Positions 27,816 through 38,100 of a stretch of DNA of 64,000 nucleotides are shown one piece after another. Each line of letters starts with the position of its first letter. Within the stretch, counting starts at the first letter, position 1. The DNA is from CAZGNZ01 sp964527215 (GTDB lineage Bacteria > Fidelibacterota > Marinisomatia > SCGC-AAA003-L08 > JACNLC01), in assembly GCA_964527215.1 (NCBI GenBank), contig CAZGNZ010000015.1, forward strand, positions 1-64,000, in the 5' to 3' direction. Made by a program: the position numbers and the translations under genes. The notes under the pieces are model-generated. The model was not told the origin of the DNA, searched no databases, and saw only the letters and a program-made list of their open reading frames with translations.

Positions 27816-30800
27816 TTACTTGATCACCGCAAATTTACCTGTTGAAATCTTATCATACGCCTCAACGGTATAAAAATACACTCCGTATGCGATATTCATT
27901 CCGTCCTTGCTGACCAGATCCCAGGATTCCTGACCGTCACCTCCCATCCCGTTGTGTTCAATGGTATCCACCAGTTTGCCGGTTTTGGTATAAATCCGAA
28001 TCTGGCATTCCTCCGGCAGATTCATGAAATAAATCCTGCGCTCTCCGCGTCCGGAGCGATAAACATTGGAAGGTTCGAAGATGCTGGTTGCCACATACGG
28101 ATTGGGAACAACATACACATCCTCCATGTCATCTTCAGCCTGATCTTCATCGATCACGGCACCTTGTACCCGGAACCACAGTGTTTCATCCTGTCGAAAC
28201 GGTTTATGAGAACTGATTCGAATCACATCACCAGCCTGGGGATGCACAGGTTCGATGGTGGGATCGGAAGGTGCAAACAGCCGCACGGCCCAGGCAACTC
28301 CGAAATTGGCGGGATTGTAATAGTCAACACCCATAAAGTTTTCAAGCACCGGGTCACCGCCGTCCTCACCCACACAGATCAGAATGGATTCATTGGGCTG
28401 CCATATTCGGTCATATCCTTCACCCTGCACCGCTTCGCGCTCGATGACGGCAAATTTGGCTTTTTTGTTTTCAGTGAGGTTCCATATCTGGAATGGGACC
28501 GGAAGTGCCACCCGGGCACTCATGCCGTTTATGAAGGGAGTCAGTCCCATGGAGGTGTCCCAGGCAGCTGTATCGCTTTCAAATGTAATGAGATAATCCG
28601 CCGGATACGGCAGTTTGTTATCACCGAATTCTCCCCACAGATCATCCCCCAGGATCAGTTCATTGACGGTCACATCAAAGTTGGACTGATGACCCGCAGC
28701 CCAGCCGCAGGCTGTATCCACCACTGCCACCGAGCTGTCGTTGTACACGACAATTCCCAATCCGTCCATCACTTCCAGTTCCTGACCGTAAAGCGAAATC
28801 TGAATTGAGTCAGCAAGAATTTCCCCCGATGTCAAATCCGTGAGTTTCAGTCTGGGAACCGGCTCGTTGTAGTGGTTAGTATCTTCTGAAAACCGTATTT
28901 CGTATTCGTGACCGCTGCGGAGTGAATCCGGTTCGATCACAAACAGGTCTATAAAACCCGTCGCAGGACTTGTCAGGGTATCCCAGGCGGCTTCGACATC
29001 CAGGATTGATCCCGGAATATAGCCGGCGGCATCGGATCGGGGTGTCGCCACAGCCGTATTGATATCGGTTTCAACGTTACCGGAGAGATCCATCTGAATA
29101 ATGGAAGCACATTCACTGGGGGACAATCCCCGCGCATGCCCCTGGTAATCTATCTGAAAATTCCCGTCAGAATCCACACCGACCAGTCCGCGGTCATAGG
29201 CCACCACGGCATAGTAGTATGTCACACCGTTCAGAACATCCTGATCAATATAGTAATGCCGAAGTCCGCTGTCATTCCCCAGATAATATTTCACGCCTTC
29301 AATATCCACCGGATGCAGACCCTCAATATCGTTGGCCAGATCCCACTGTGCGATGGATTCCCGAAGCATTTCTTCGCCGTAGGTATTGGTTATGGTTCGG
29401 TTTTCGAAAAAGAAGGGTTCCGTGCTGCGGTATATTTTATAACCTTCGAAATCAAATTCCTTGGTGAAGGGGTCAAAGGAATCCTCGGACCGGTCATCCC
29501 AGTACAGAATCACCTGACCGTCACCCGCAATGGCGGTAAGATTGGGTTTCAGCGGGGGCTGAGCAAACCGGTAGTCAGCATTGTATATCTGCTGCACCGT
29601 TTCCTTTTTCCGGGCCAGGGAGGAGTTCCGGATTTCAAATTCATTGGGTGCGTCGGGAAAATCTTTTTCAGCAAATACCAGTGCCATTGAAAAGCGCTCC
29701 GTCTGCCCGGCTTTCATTGGAAACGGACCCGAGGAGAAAAACATACCAAGATTCCGACCGCCTTCCAGATAAATATCGGATGTGGGCGGCGGTGTTGGTA
29801 CAAACAGCTCCCGCCAGTTTTCCTCATCATTGAGCAGTTCGTAGTTATGGACGTCAAAAACCGAGAATCCCGTCAGACCCAGCTGGTCCGATTCATCCTT
29901 GTCCGTTTGATTGAAATTGGTTTCTCCATCCGTCGGCAGACCGTCACCTTCACCCTCATCCGGACCGGGGTAGTTGATGTGATACGGTGCCAGACCGTCC
30001 TTCCCCACATCGTCATTGAGCGGTTCCCCCGTATTCCAGATTCCATCATCATTCAAATCGTCAAAACCTTCCCAGTCCTGATCTTCGTCCCCTTCGAAAT
30101 GCGGGCGGGGTTCCCGATTGAAAAACTCAATGAAGGCGTCCACATCATCCACACCGTACGGATAGGTATCCAGCCACTGACCGGCCGGATTATTTCGGCT
30201 CTCATCCAACAAACCATCCATATCATTGTCCAGCCCGTCTCCGGTGCCGGGAATGTAGCTGCCGTTTTCATCATATACCAGTCCGTTGCCGGGGCTTTCC
30301 AGAAATGCATAGGCAGCCACACCGGTGGGTCCCCATTCGCCCGGCTGACCGAGGCCGTTATAATCCCAGGCAAATGCAATATCAAGATACGTATTGTATC
30401 CGCCTTCGTCGTCTCCGGAATCGGCTGTGCCGCCGATCCCCCAGTCGATATACTGGGAGAAATACACCGAATCGTAGTCGGTTTCAGATTCGTTGATGAT
30501 TTCATAGTGCCAGAAAATCACATCCTGTGCCAGCACATGAGACCACTGGAATCCGCGGGCATTGATTTCCATTCCCAGTCCGCCGCGGGGATTGGATTTC
30601 ACCATTTTGATTTTGTCCCAGTACACGGTACCGAGAAATCCGGTCTGGAGCGTGGGCTGAATGCTGACCATTGAGGCATCCTCATGGGGCATCACTAGTG
30701 CTTCGTAGGCGTGCCAGTCGGCAGGATCATCCTCCAGTTCGAAGTAAAAAGTGACTTCTTCCAGAATTTCATAGCCGGCGGCATTGTCAGAATACTCATA

Positions 30801-32273
30801 CCATGCAATGGACAGTCCCGGAGCAGAGAGGGTATCCATCTGTGCCAGCTCCCACATTCCCACGGGCAGATCCATCCGTGACCAGGCGGAAATCACCAGC
30901 GCGGAACCGTCATTGACAAAGTCCATCGGATCGCTGCGGACGGTCATCATTCCGTCATCGAATTCTTTCACCATTTTGAGGGCATGACCGTCATTGTAAT
31001 AATCTTCACTGGTGATTCCGACAAATGGCGGTGGGCTATCCTGCCATTCCGGAAGCCCCATACTGTACTCCGGCCAGGCACCGGTCCAGCCGTCGGGCAG
31101 ATCCACATTGGGATTGAACAGCGGCAGGGCTTCGCCGGAATTCAGCCGGGCAAAGAAATCATCTGCGTAAATCGTCCCTGTCATGTTTTCACCGCATATC
31201 AGGCGAACACCAAGACGAACCATATAGGCGGGCAGTTCCGCATCCATTCCCACTTCCATCCAGTCCGCAATGCTTTGGGTCTGGGGAACAGCGGTTGAAT
31301 ACTCGGTTGAAGACAGGGACTCACCGTTTTCATACCAGGCCGTAAACACCAGACGGATGTTTTCAGTATTGTCTGCAGGATTGATATTCACGTTTTCCAG
31401 TTTGATCCAGGCACCCAGTTCCGCCTCGAGACCGTCGAATTCAATCTCTTCGGGTTCCGTGTAATAGAGGAAATTCGCATACCAGGCGGCGATACCGTCC
31501 GGATTCTCTTTTTCAATGCTTATAGAATGACTGCCGCTGCGCTGTTCCCCGTTTGTCCACAGATACTCTGCAGTTGGCGATGTGCCTTCCGGGGTGAAAT
31601 ATCCGGGAGTGTCCCCGTCAAAATTTCCTTCCGAGATGATCTCCAGATCACTGTTCACCGGGTAAAACACGCCGGCGCCGGTGTCTTCGTCATGGGCAAA
31701 AAACCATTCCTGGTCCGGGGAGTCATCACAGACGAAATAGGTTTCCAGATCGGCATTCATGATGCCGCGGCCGAAATATCCGTTCCATTCCCCGGTCCAG
31801 TCCGGCTGGTCAGGCCAGGTCACAGGCCAGGTAAAGACATCATCGCTGCGGGACGGATACTGCTGATTGGGATTCGAATAGCCCTGAAGCGGTGCCCAGC
31901 CCCAGGGAATTTTGGTAATGGGATCGGTATCAATGAACTCCCGGTAATTGGTGGACATTGGATGCACCCGGTTGCCCAGTGTATCGAATGCCGATGCGGC
32001 AATGATGGTCGCAACACCGTCCACATAGGAATGTCCTGTCCCTTTGGGCCACTCACCGGACGGCTGATCCGGCCAGCGGGCCACCTCGGCATGATTCGAG
32101 TACAGGGTTCGAACGGCATTTCCATCCATGATTCCCCATTGGGTGTAACGCACATCTCCCCGTTCAGGATCACCGCCGGCATACAAATTGTAGCATACCG
32201 CAGCCAGCAGCACAGCGGAAAGAATGCATTTTGCGCCAGATACAATGCCCTTCAGTGGTTTCATTGTTTTCAT
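27816..32273 (-). CDS. Giant secreted surface protein with double jelly-roll module
   Basis: 1485 residues from the ATG at 32273, one base after the TonB receptor stop (an in-frame TTG at 32285 is less likely). A signal peptide covers about 1-36. Around residues 210-580 lies a diverged copy of the double jelly-roll module of the 1342-aa neighbour (TGTIYADDFFARLN...LPDGWTGAWPE...TVYWDKIKMVKSN). A region with Ca-binding-like acidic repeats (GDGLDNDMDGLLDES, DDLNDDGIWNTGE) follows at about 660-790, then a fibronectin III-like domain from about 895. The end, from VVPNPYVATS to GKFAVIK, resembles FlgD-like/T9SS C-terminal domains. No catalytic motif was recognised. It may be the surface partner of the receptor in place of SusD. 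Confidence 0.75.
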   Translation of the reverse strand: MKTMKPLKGIVSGAKCILSAVLLAAVCYNLYAGGDPERGDVRYTQWGIMDGNAVRTLYSNHAEVARWPDQPSGEWPKGTGHSYVDGVATIIAASAFDTLGNRVHPMSTNYREFIDTDPITKIPWGWAPLQGYSNPNQQYPSRSDDVFTWPVTWPDQPDWTGEWNGYFGRGIMNADLETYFVCDDSPDQEWFFAHDEDTGAGVFYPVNSDLEIISEGNFDGDTPGYFTPEGTSPTAEYLWTNGEQRSGSHSISIEKENPDGIAAWYANFLYYTEPEEIEFDGLEAELGAWIKLENVNINPADNTENIRLVFTAWYENGESLSSTEYSTAVPQTQSIADWMEVGMDAELPAYMVRLGVRLICGENMTGTIYADDFFARLNSGEALPLFNPNVDLPDGWTGAWPEYSMGLPEWQDSPPPFVGITSEDYYNDGHALKMVKEFDDGMMTVRSDPMDFVNDGSALVISAWSRMDLPVGMWELAQMDTLSAPGLSIAWYEYSDNAAGYEILEEVTFYFELEDDPADWHAYEALVMPHEDASMVSIQPTLQTGFLGTVYWDKIKMVKSNPRGGLGMEINARGFQWSHVLAQDVIFWHYEIINESETDYDSVYFSQYIDWGIGGTADSGDDEGGYNTYLDIAFAWDYNGLGQPGEWGPTGVAAYAFLESPGNGLVYDENGSYIPGTGDGLDNDMDGLLDESRNNPAGQWLDTYPYGVDDVDAFIEFFNREPRPHFEGDEDQDWEGFDDLNDDGIWNTGEPLNDDVGKDGLAPYHINYPGPDEGEGDGLPTDGETNFNQTDKDESDQLGLTGFSVFDVHNYELLNDEENWRELFVPTPPPTSDIYLEGGRNLGMFFSSGPFPMKAGQTERFSMALVFAEKDFPDAPNEFEIRNSSLARKKETVQQIYNADYRFAQPPLKPNLTAIAGDGQVILYWDDRSEDSFDPFTKEFDFEGYKIYRSTEPFFFENRTITNTYGEEMLRESIAQWDLANDIEGLHPVDIEGVKYYLGNDSGLRHYYIDQDVLNGVTYYYAVVAYDRGLVGVDSDGNFQIDYQGHARGLSPSECASIIQMDLSGNVETDINTAVATPRSDAAGYIPGSILDVEAAWDTLTSPATGFIDLFVIEPDSLRSGHEYEIRFSEDTNHYNEPVPRLKLTDLTSGEILADSIQISLYGQELEVMDGLGIVVYNDSSVAVVDTACGWAAGHQSNFDVTVNELILGDDLWGEFGDNKLPYPADYLITFESDTAAWDTSMGLTPFINGMSARVALPVPFQIWNLTENKKAKFAVIEREAVQGEGYDRIWQPNESILICVGEDGGDPVLENFMGVDYYNPANFGVAWAVRLFAPSDPTIEPVHPQAGDVIRISSHKPFRQDETLWFRVQGAVIDEDQAEDDMEDVYVVPNPYVATSIFEPSNVYRSGRGERRIYFMNLPEECQIRIYTKTGKLVDTIEHNGMGGDGQESWDLVSKDGMNIAYGVYFYTVEAYDKISTGKFAVIK

Positions 32274-32274
32274 A

Positions 32275-34962
32275 TTAAAATCCAATTGACAGACCTGCGA
32301 TTATTTGTCTGGGGGCATCATACCAGTCCGGATGACCGGTTATTTCATCCGCCAGATATGTCCCATACTGTTCCATGTAATTATCATAATCTTCCGTGTA
32401 GGAAGCTCTTCCGGAATCCGCAAACACGTCTTTTTCATTCAGCCGGTCAAATACATTATACACCTTCAGCGATACTCTGGCGGAATTTCCGTAAATCTTG
32501 AAATCCTTCATGAGGAACAAATCGATTTGAAACCGGACCGGTTTGCGCTCACTGTTTTTTATCCGGATGCTTTCCTGATCAAGCGGAAGCGAATACGGCA
32601 TTCCGCCATTGAGTTTTCCCACCACCGTCAGCACAGACGCCCCTGCCAGCTGAAGGGAAATCTGAGTATTAAGAGAATGAGTCTGATCCCAGTCCAGGCT
32701 GAGCATCTGCTTTTCGGTTTCGTTGGGTGGATCACCCTGGGCATCCAGCAGGGTTGATTTTGGATCAGACGCATTGCCCCGGGCTACCTGGTACGTATAA
32801 TCGATACTGGCAGCTGCCCCGTTAAGCATTCGTTTCTCCAGCATCAGGGTAAAACCCTTTACCTGCCCGTAATCACGGTTGACATACCGGCCGTAGTCCA
32901 ATCCGGCCCAGTTCGGTTCAAGTGAGGCAACCGTAATAATCTCCGTTCCGAGAAGATTCCGAATATCCTTGTAGTATGCGGTGGCCTCCAGTGAGATATC
33001 ACGGCTGATCTGCTGCTGCAGTCCAACTTCGTAGGCCACGGTTTTCTGCGGTTTGAGATCAGCATTGCCAAACGGATTGTTGAGTATTTCATTCCGTCCA
33101 GCTTCAGCATTGATTTGAAAATCCGGATTGGCATAGAGCGCGGCGAAGGGCGGAATCTGGAAAAAATGCCCGTAGGACACATGCATCACCCCCTTGTCTG
33201 AAATGGGATATGCCATTCCAAAACGGGGACTGAGCTGCCACACGTCACCCGATTCCGAGCGGGTTGTGGTGTACGGCCGGGTCAGATCATCCAGTATTTC
33301 TCCTTCCGCTCGAAAATAGTCGAACCGCAGACCGGCATTCAGCGTCAGCGTATTAGATTCTATCTTGGTCTGGGCATACAGGGCATATTCAACCGGTTTG
33401 CGCACGTAGGTCTGATAATCCGGGCTGCCCTCGGGCGGAAGCTCGATTACAAACTGCGTGGTGGAATTCTTTTTCAGCCGCAGACTGTCCAGTTCCAGCT
33501 CGTGCCATTTGGCCGACCCGCCCAGTTTCAACTCCAGATTGCGGCTTGCCTGCCATGTCAGATCGGATTTTGTCATCATTGACTGGGTGGAACGCTGGAA
33601 GTAGCGCATATCGGTTCCGCCGGTATAAAATGTGTCGCCCCAATTCAGATCCCTGAGACGTGAGTCGGTGGCGTATCGCTCATCATATTTATCTTCAAAT
33701 AAATAGCGGTCGTATTTTTTTTCGTTCAGTGAAATCGATGAGTTCAAGTAGATATTTTCGGCCGGCATGAAGTTCCAGGTCAGGTAGGAAATGGTGCTGG
33801 TCTCATAGGTTCGGCTGTTGCCGTCCGGTATGAAGGTGTATTGATGTTCGAATTTTCCGCTTTCACCAGTCTGCCGGGTAATGTTTAGGGCGATTTTATT
33901 AACGGAATTCGGACGGTATGAAATTTTCCCGAACAGGGTTTCACGATGAAAATCCGCCATCGGGACAAACCGACTGGTATCCGGTGCGGGTGCATCGGGA
34001 TCATAGAGGTAATGGCTGTTTTCCATTATGACCCCGGAACTGTCAGCAAACAGCCAGTCACCGTCATAGACAGTCCGTTCATACAATGATTTTCCGTAAA
34101 GGTATCCGTCACCGGCTGTGGTTCGATAGTTCACGATGTAGTCGGCCTGCCTGGACAGAGGTCCGCGCAGGGTCAAGGAATATTCCACATAATCTGCTGC
34201 GGAAATCTCATCGATGTTTCGGAATTCATCCTCATTTCCTGAAAAATAATCCCCCATGGAGACACTGAAATCACCCTCAAATGACCGAATGCCTTCCTTT
34301 GTGATGATTTCAACAATGCCGCTCTGTGCCTGCCCGTATTCCGCGTTGAATGTTCCGCTGATCACTTTGAGTTCCTGGATAACATCGTTTTCAACGGTGA
34401 TAGCGGCCTTATTGGTGAAAACGTCATTGATTGGAACACCGTCAATAATGTATGAGACTTCCCCGGAGCGGCCGCCGCGAAAATGGCCGTCCACCACACC
34501 TGCCTGCAGATTCAGCACATCATCAATGGTCTGAACGGGCATCAGCTCCAGCTGATCGGCAGAAACGGACGCCTCTGTGGATGTCCGGTCCACTTCAATA
34601 ACCGGCCTGGAGGCGGTAACCGTTACCGCTTCCTCGGTTTCCAGTACGGTTTTTTGCAATTGCGCATTGACGGTGGTCGTATGATCTGAGCGCACATTTA
34701 CATTCTGGACACGATATCCCGTGTAGCCAATCATGTTTATTCTGACATTCCAGCTTCCCGGAGAAACATTAATCATCATGTAATACCCTGCTGCATCCGT
34801 GGCGGCACCCAGATAGGAGTCTTCAATAAAAACATTGGCTCCAACCAGAGGATCTCCGGTTTGCTCATCCGTAATCCGACCTGATATCTTCCCGGTGGTG
34901 GCACCGGACAGCAGGGTCAGCCAGCAGAAAACCGCCAAACCCGCAATAATGCAGTGTCTCAT
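32275..34962 (-). CDS. TonB-dependent receptor with CarboxypepD-regulatory domain
   Basis: 895 residues. The start at 34962 (MRHCIIAGLAVF) is chosen because AAAGG precedes it and it gives a compact signal peptide; Met40 of the longer frame is the alternative. A CarboxypepD-regulatory-like domain (KISGRITDEQTGDPLVGANV, about 27-115) is followed by the plug (DDVLNLQAGVV...YIIDGVPIND...GIVEIITKEG) and a 22-strand-type barrel ending in LSIGF, an aromatic terminus typical of BAM substrates. It should import a large ligand across the outer membrane using TonB energy. Resembles SusC-like receptors, but no SusD gene is adjacent. Confidence 0.9.
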   Translation of the reverse strand: MRHCIIAGLAVFCWLTLLSGATTGKISGRITDEQTGDPLVGANVFIEDSYLGAATDAAGYYMMINVSPGSWNVRINMIGYTGYRVQNVNVRSDHTTTVNAQLQKTVLETEEAVTVTASRPVIEVDRTSTEASVSADQLELMPVQTIDDVLNLQAGVVDGHFRGGRSGEVSYIIDGVPINDVFTNKAAITVENDVIQELKVISGTFNAEYGQAQSGIVEIITKEGIRSFEGDFSVSMGDYFSGNEDEFRNIDEISAADYVEYSLTLRGPLSRQADYIVNYRTTAGDGYLYGKSLYERTVYDGDWLFADSSGVIMENSHYLYDPDAPAPDTSRFVPMADFHRETLFGKISYRPNSVNKIALNITRQTGESGKFEHQYTFIPDGNSRTYETSTISYLTWNFMPAENIYLNSSISLNEKKYDRYLFEDKYDERYATDSRLRDLNWGDTFYTGGTDMRYFQRSTQSMMTKSDLTWQASRNLELKLGGSAKWHELELDSLRLKKNSTTQFVIELPPEGSPDYQTYVRKPVEYALYAQTKIESNTLTLNAGLRFDYFRAEGEILDDLTRPYTTTRSESGDVWQLSPRFGMAYPISDKGVMHVSYGHFFQIPPFAALYANPDFQINAEAGRNEILNNPFGNADLKPQKTVAYEVGLQQQISRDISLEATAYYKDIRNLLGTEIITVASLEPNWAGLDYGRYVNRDYGQVKGFTLMLEKRMLNGAAASIDYTYQVARGNASDPKSTLLDAQGDPPNETEKQMLSLDWDQTHSLNTQISLQLAGASVLTVVGKLNGGMPYSLPLDQESIRIKNSERKPVRFQIDLFLMKDFKIYGNSARVSLKVYNVFDRLNEKDVFADSGRASYTEDYDNYMEQYGTYLADEITGHPDWYDAPRQIIAGLSIGF

Positions 34963-35111
34963 CTTTCCTTTCCCGGGAATAACCGGATATGACAAAGAGT
35001 TTGATTTTACTTTCATAGAACCCTGTATTCTGGAATTGCCGCAGTCCATCCTGGGAACGTTCCGAATGACTGATGCGGCATTGATCTTGTTAAATAGGCG
35101 AGAGGAGTAAA

Positions 35112-35131
35112 GGGGGCGGTTGCCCGCCCCC
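35112..35131. terminator. Strong GC hairpin between two large genes
   Basis: GGGGGCGG and CCGCCCCC form an eight-pair stem with a four-base loop, 13 bases after the stop of the jelly-roll protein gene on the minus strand. Only TTT follows on that strand, while a six-base A-run lies before it. It could partly terminate transcription or set the ratio between this gene and the receptor gene. Confidence 0.5.
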
Positions 35132-35144
35132 AAAAAACAATCTG

Positions 35145-38100
35145 TTATTTAAGGAACATGACTTTCTGGATACTGACTTCCTGATTGTCCATGAGTACGC
35201 GTATGAAGTACACACCTGAAGCCACGTTGTCGGCGGCATCCCAGGTAACCTGATATGATCCCGTGGACAGGTTCTGGTTCATCAGTGTGGTAATTTCCCG
35301 TCCCATCAGATCATATACGGTGATATTCACCATGCCCTGATCCGGGATGGAGAAATCCAGATTTACAGCAGGGTTGAACGGATTGGGATAGGCGGCTCCT
35401 ATCTGGAAACTTTCAGGCAGCGGAGATCCGTATCCCACATCAATGTACCCGTTCGAGCTGGCGGCAACGGCTTCGGTGATTTCGAATTCACCTGTTGCGG
35501 TGAAGAGAGTGCCTGCTTCAGGTGCAACAACAATCAGTGTGGTGGTCATTCCTGAAGTATGATAGTCTCTTACCAGTGCATTTTCCGTCAGGTTCAGAGA
35601 GAAATCAGGTGTATGGCTCAGTGTAATCTGAACTGCGCCCACCATTCCGTCTGCTGAGAGAGTGACAGTATTGTCAGCGTGGACAATCTCTGCCGTGGTT
35701 GCAGGCTCTCCTCTGCCGTTCAGGATGATGTCAACCATCCAGACAACATCCAGAATATCCAGGGAACCGTCATCGTTCAGATCGGCATTGTTGTAGGCCA
35801 CATTGTCCACTTCCTGGGTTCCCAGAATGACAGCGACCGCCACAACAACATCCAGAATATCAAGGGCATCATCCATGTTGATGTCACCCATAACGGCTTC
35901 GTAGTATTCCACCATGAAGTCATCCCAGTAGGAGGTACCCTGGAAGTAATGCCAGTTCCGGGCGCGGAGTGAATACTGCGTTGCACCCTCCGGCGGTTCC
36001 ATCACTGCTCTGAAATGGACCCAGTCGGTCTGGTCACCGGGAATGTCCGTGAAGCGGTAATCGGTGCCGCCCAATTCACCCCAGCCGTCTGCACCGCAGG
36101 TGCCGTCATGCCAGGTTACCGTGAATCCGGCTGCATAGCTTCCGTCGGTGTTGGCCATGTCCGCCATGCCTTCCGGCAGATCGAATTTGACCCAGGCTGA
36201 GAAAGCCAGCGGAGTGCCGTCATTGACGAATGTATAGGGATCGGAGTTCACAACGACTTCGGTTTCTTCCACATATTTTTCAATCTGAAGTGATGATTCA
36301 CCGCTGTGTGCGAAATCGTGGGTCTGGAATCCGGACTGCGGCATGGCATCGGACCATTCAGGTTTTCCGGCGCCGAAGCTGTCCCACCAGGTAAACCAGC
36401 CGTCGGGGAGATCCAGATTGCAGTTGAACATGTCTCCAGCCCACTCGCCTTCCACGGCGGGACGGAGGAAAAGGTCGTCCAGATAGGCGTTGCCGGTGGC
36501 ATTTTCACCCATTGTGAATTCCACAAAGATATCGGCCACATTCACCGGGAATGACAGCGGGAAGGGTGCAATGATTTCCATCCATTCGGTATCGGCGGCA
36601 TCCTGCGGAACATCCAGAACCAGAGGAGCACCCAGAAGATCCGTGCCGTCATCATCCATGAAGGTGAACGAAAGCTGGATTTTCTCGCTGTCGTCTGCGG
36701 GCATGGTGTTGACCCCGGCCAGTTTCACCCAGCCGCCGTAGTAGGTGGCCACGTCCGGTCCGGAGAAAACTGCCCAATAGCGTGAAAGGTCTTCACTGAT
36801 CCAGGCAGCGGTTCCGTCCGCTTCCGGCTTCATGATGGCAACGGAGTGCATTCCTGTACGATACTGTTCAGTGCACCAGGCCAGTTCCGCGGTTGGAGAT
36901 GTGCTTTCGATGTCGAAATAGTTCGGTTCATCTCCTTCAAAACCGGCATTGGGCAGACCATAGTCTTCGAATTCCAGATCCGAGGTGGTTTGCTGAACGG
37001 TGATGTTGTCCCAATATGTTGTGCCTGTGAAGTAATGCCAGTAGCGGGTTCTCAGACTGTACTGCGTGGCATTTTCCGGCGGAGTCATTACGGCCTGATA
37101 GAGGGTCCAGTCGGTCTCGTCGCCTGCCACAGTAAAGCGGTAATCGGTTCCGCCCACTTCGCCCCAGCCGTCCGCACCACAGGTGCCGTCATGCCAGGTA
37201 AGCGTCAATCCCATTGCATAACTGCCGTCAGCATTTGCCATGTCAGCCATTCCTTCAGGCAGATCGGTTTTTACATATGCGGATATCAGCAGCGGATTGC
37301 CGGTATTGTTGAAGGTTACGGGATCGGAGATCACGACCAGTTCTGTTTCCTCTACATATTTATCCATTCTCAGCGAGTAGTCACCGGTGTAGGAGAATTC
37401 ACTGCACTGCCAGCCGGACTGGGGCATTTCATCGGACCATTCAGCCTTACCGGCACCAAATGAATCAAACCATGTAAACCAGCCGTGGGGCAGGTCAACA
37501 TTGCAGTTAAACATATCTCCTGCCCATTCGCCTTCAACGGCGGGACGGAGAAAATAGTCATCCAGATAGGCCATTCCCGTTGCATTGTCATTCATAATGA
37601 ATTCGGCATAAATATCAGCCACGTTGACAGGGAAGGAAAGCGGGAAGGGAGCAATGATTTCCATCCAGTCCGTGTCAGCAGCATCCTGCGGGATATCCAG
37701 AACCAGCGGTCCTCCCAGCAGGTCAACACCGTCATCATCCGTAAATGTGAAGGAAATCTGTATTTTCTCACTGTCGTCGGCAGGCATGGTGTTAACCCCG
37801 GCAAGTTTTACCCAGGCACCGTAGTAGGTGGCCACATCCGGACCTGAGAAAACAGCCCAGTAGCGTGAAAGGTCATCACTGGTCCAGTAGGCAGTCCCAT
37901 CGGCGGTAGGTTTGTTGATCAGAAGGGAGTGCATGCCGGTACGGAATTCTGCGCTTGACCACGCGGTTTCAGCTGTAGGCGAGGTTCCGCCGGTCATGAA
38001 GTAGTTGGGCAGCGCGCTTTCGAAATCTCCGCCTTCCAGTTCCGTGGCAGCCGCTTCGGCTTTTACCACTGTAATATCATCCCAGAAGGTGGTACCCATG

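Noticed and set aside
29847..30674. Long plus-strand frame inside the giant surface protein gene
   Set aside because: Antisense shadow; the opposite strand encodes a continuous protein with recognisable domains.
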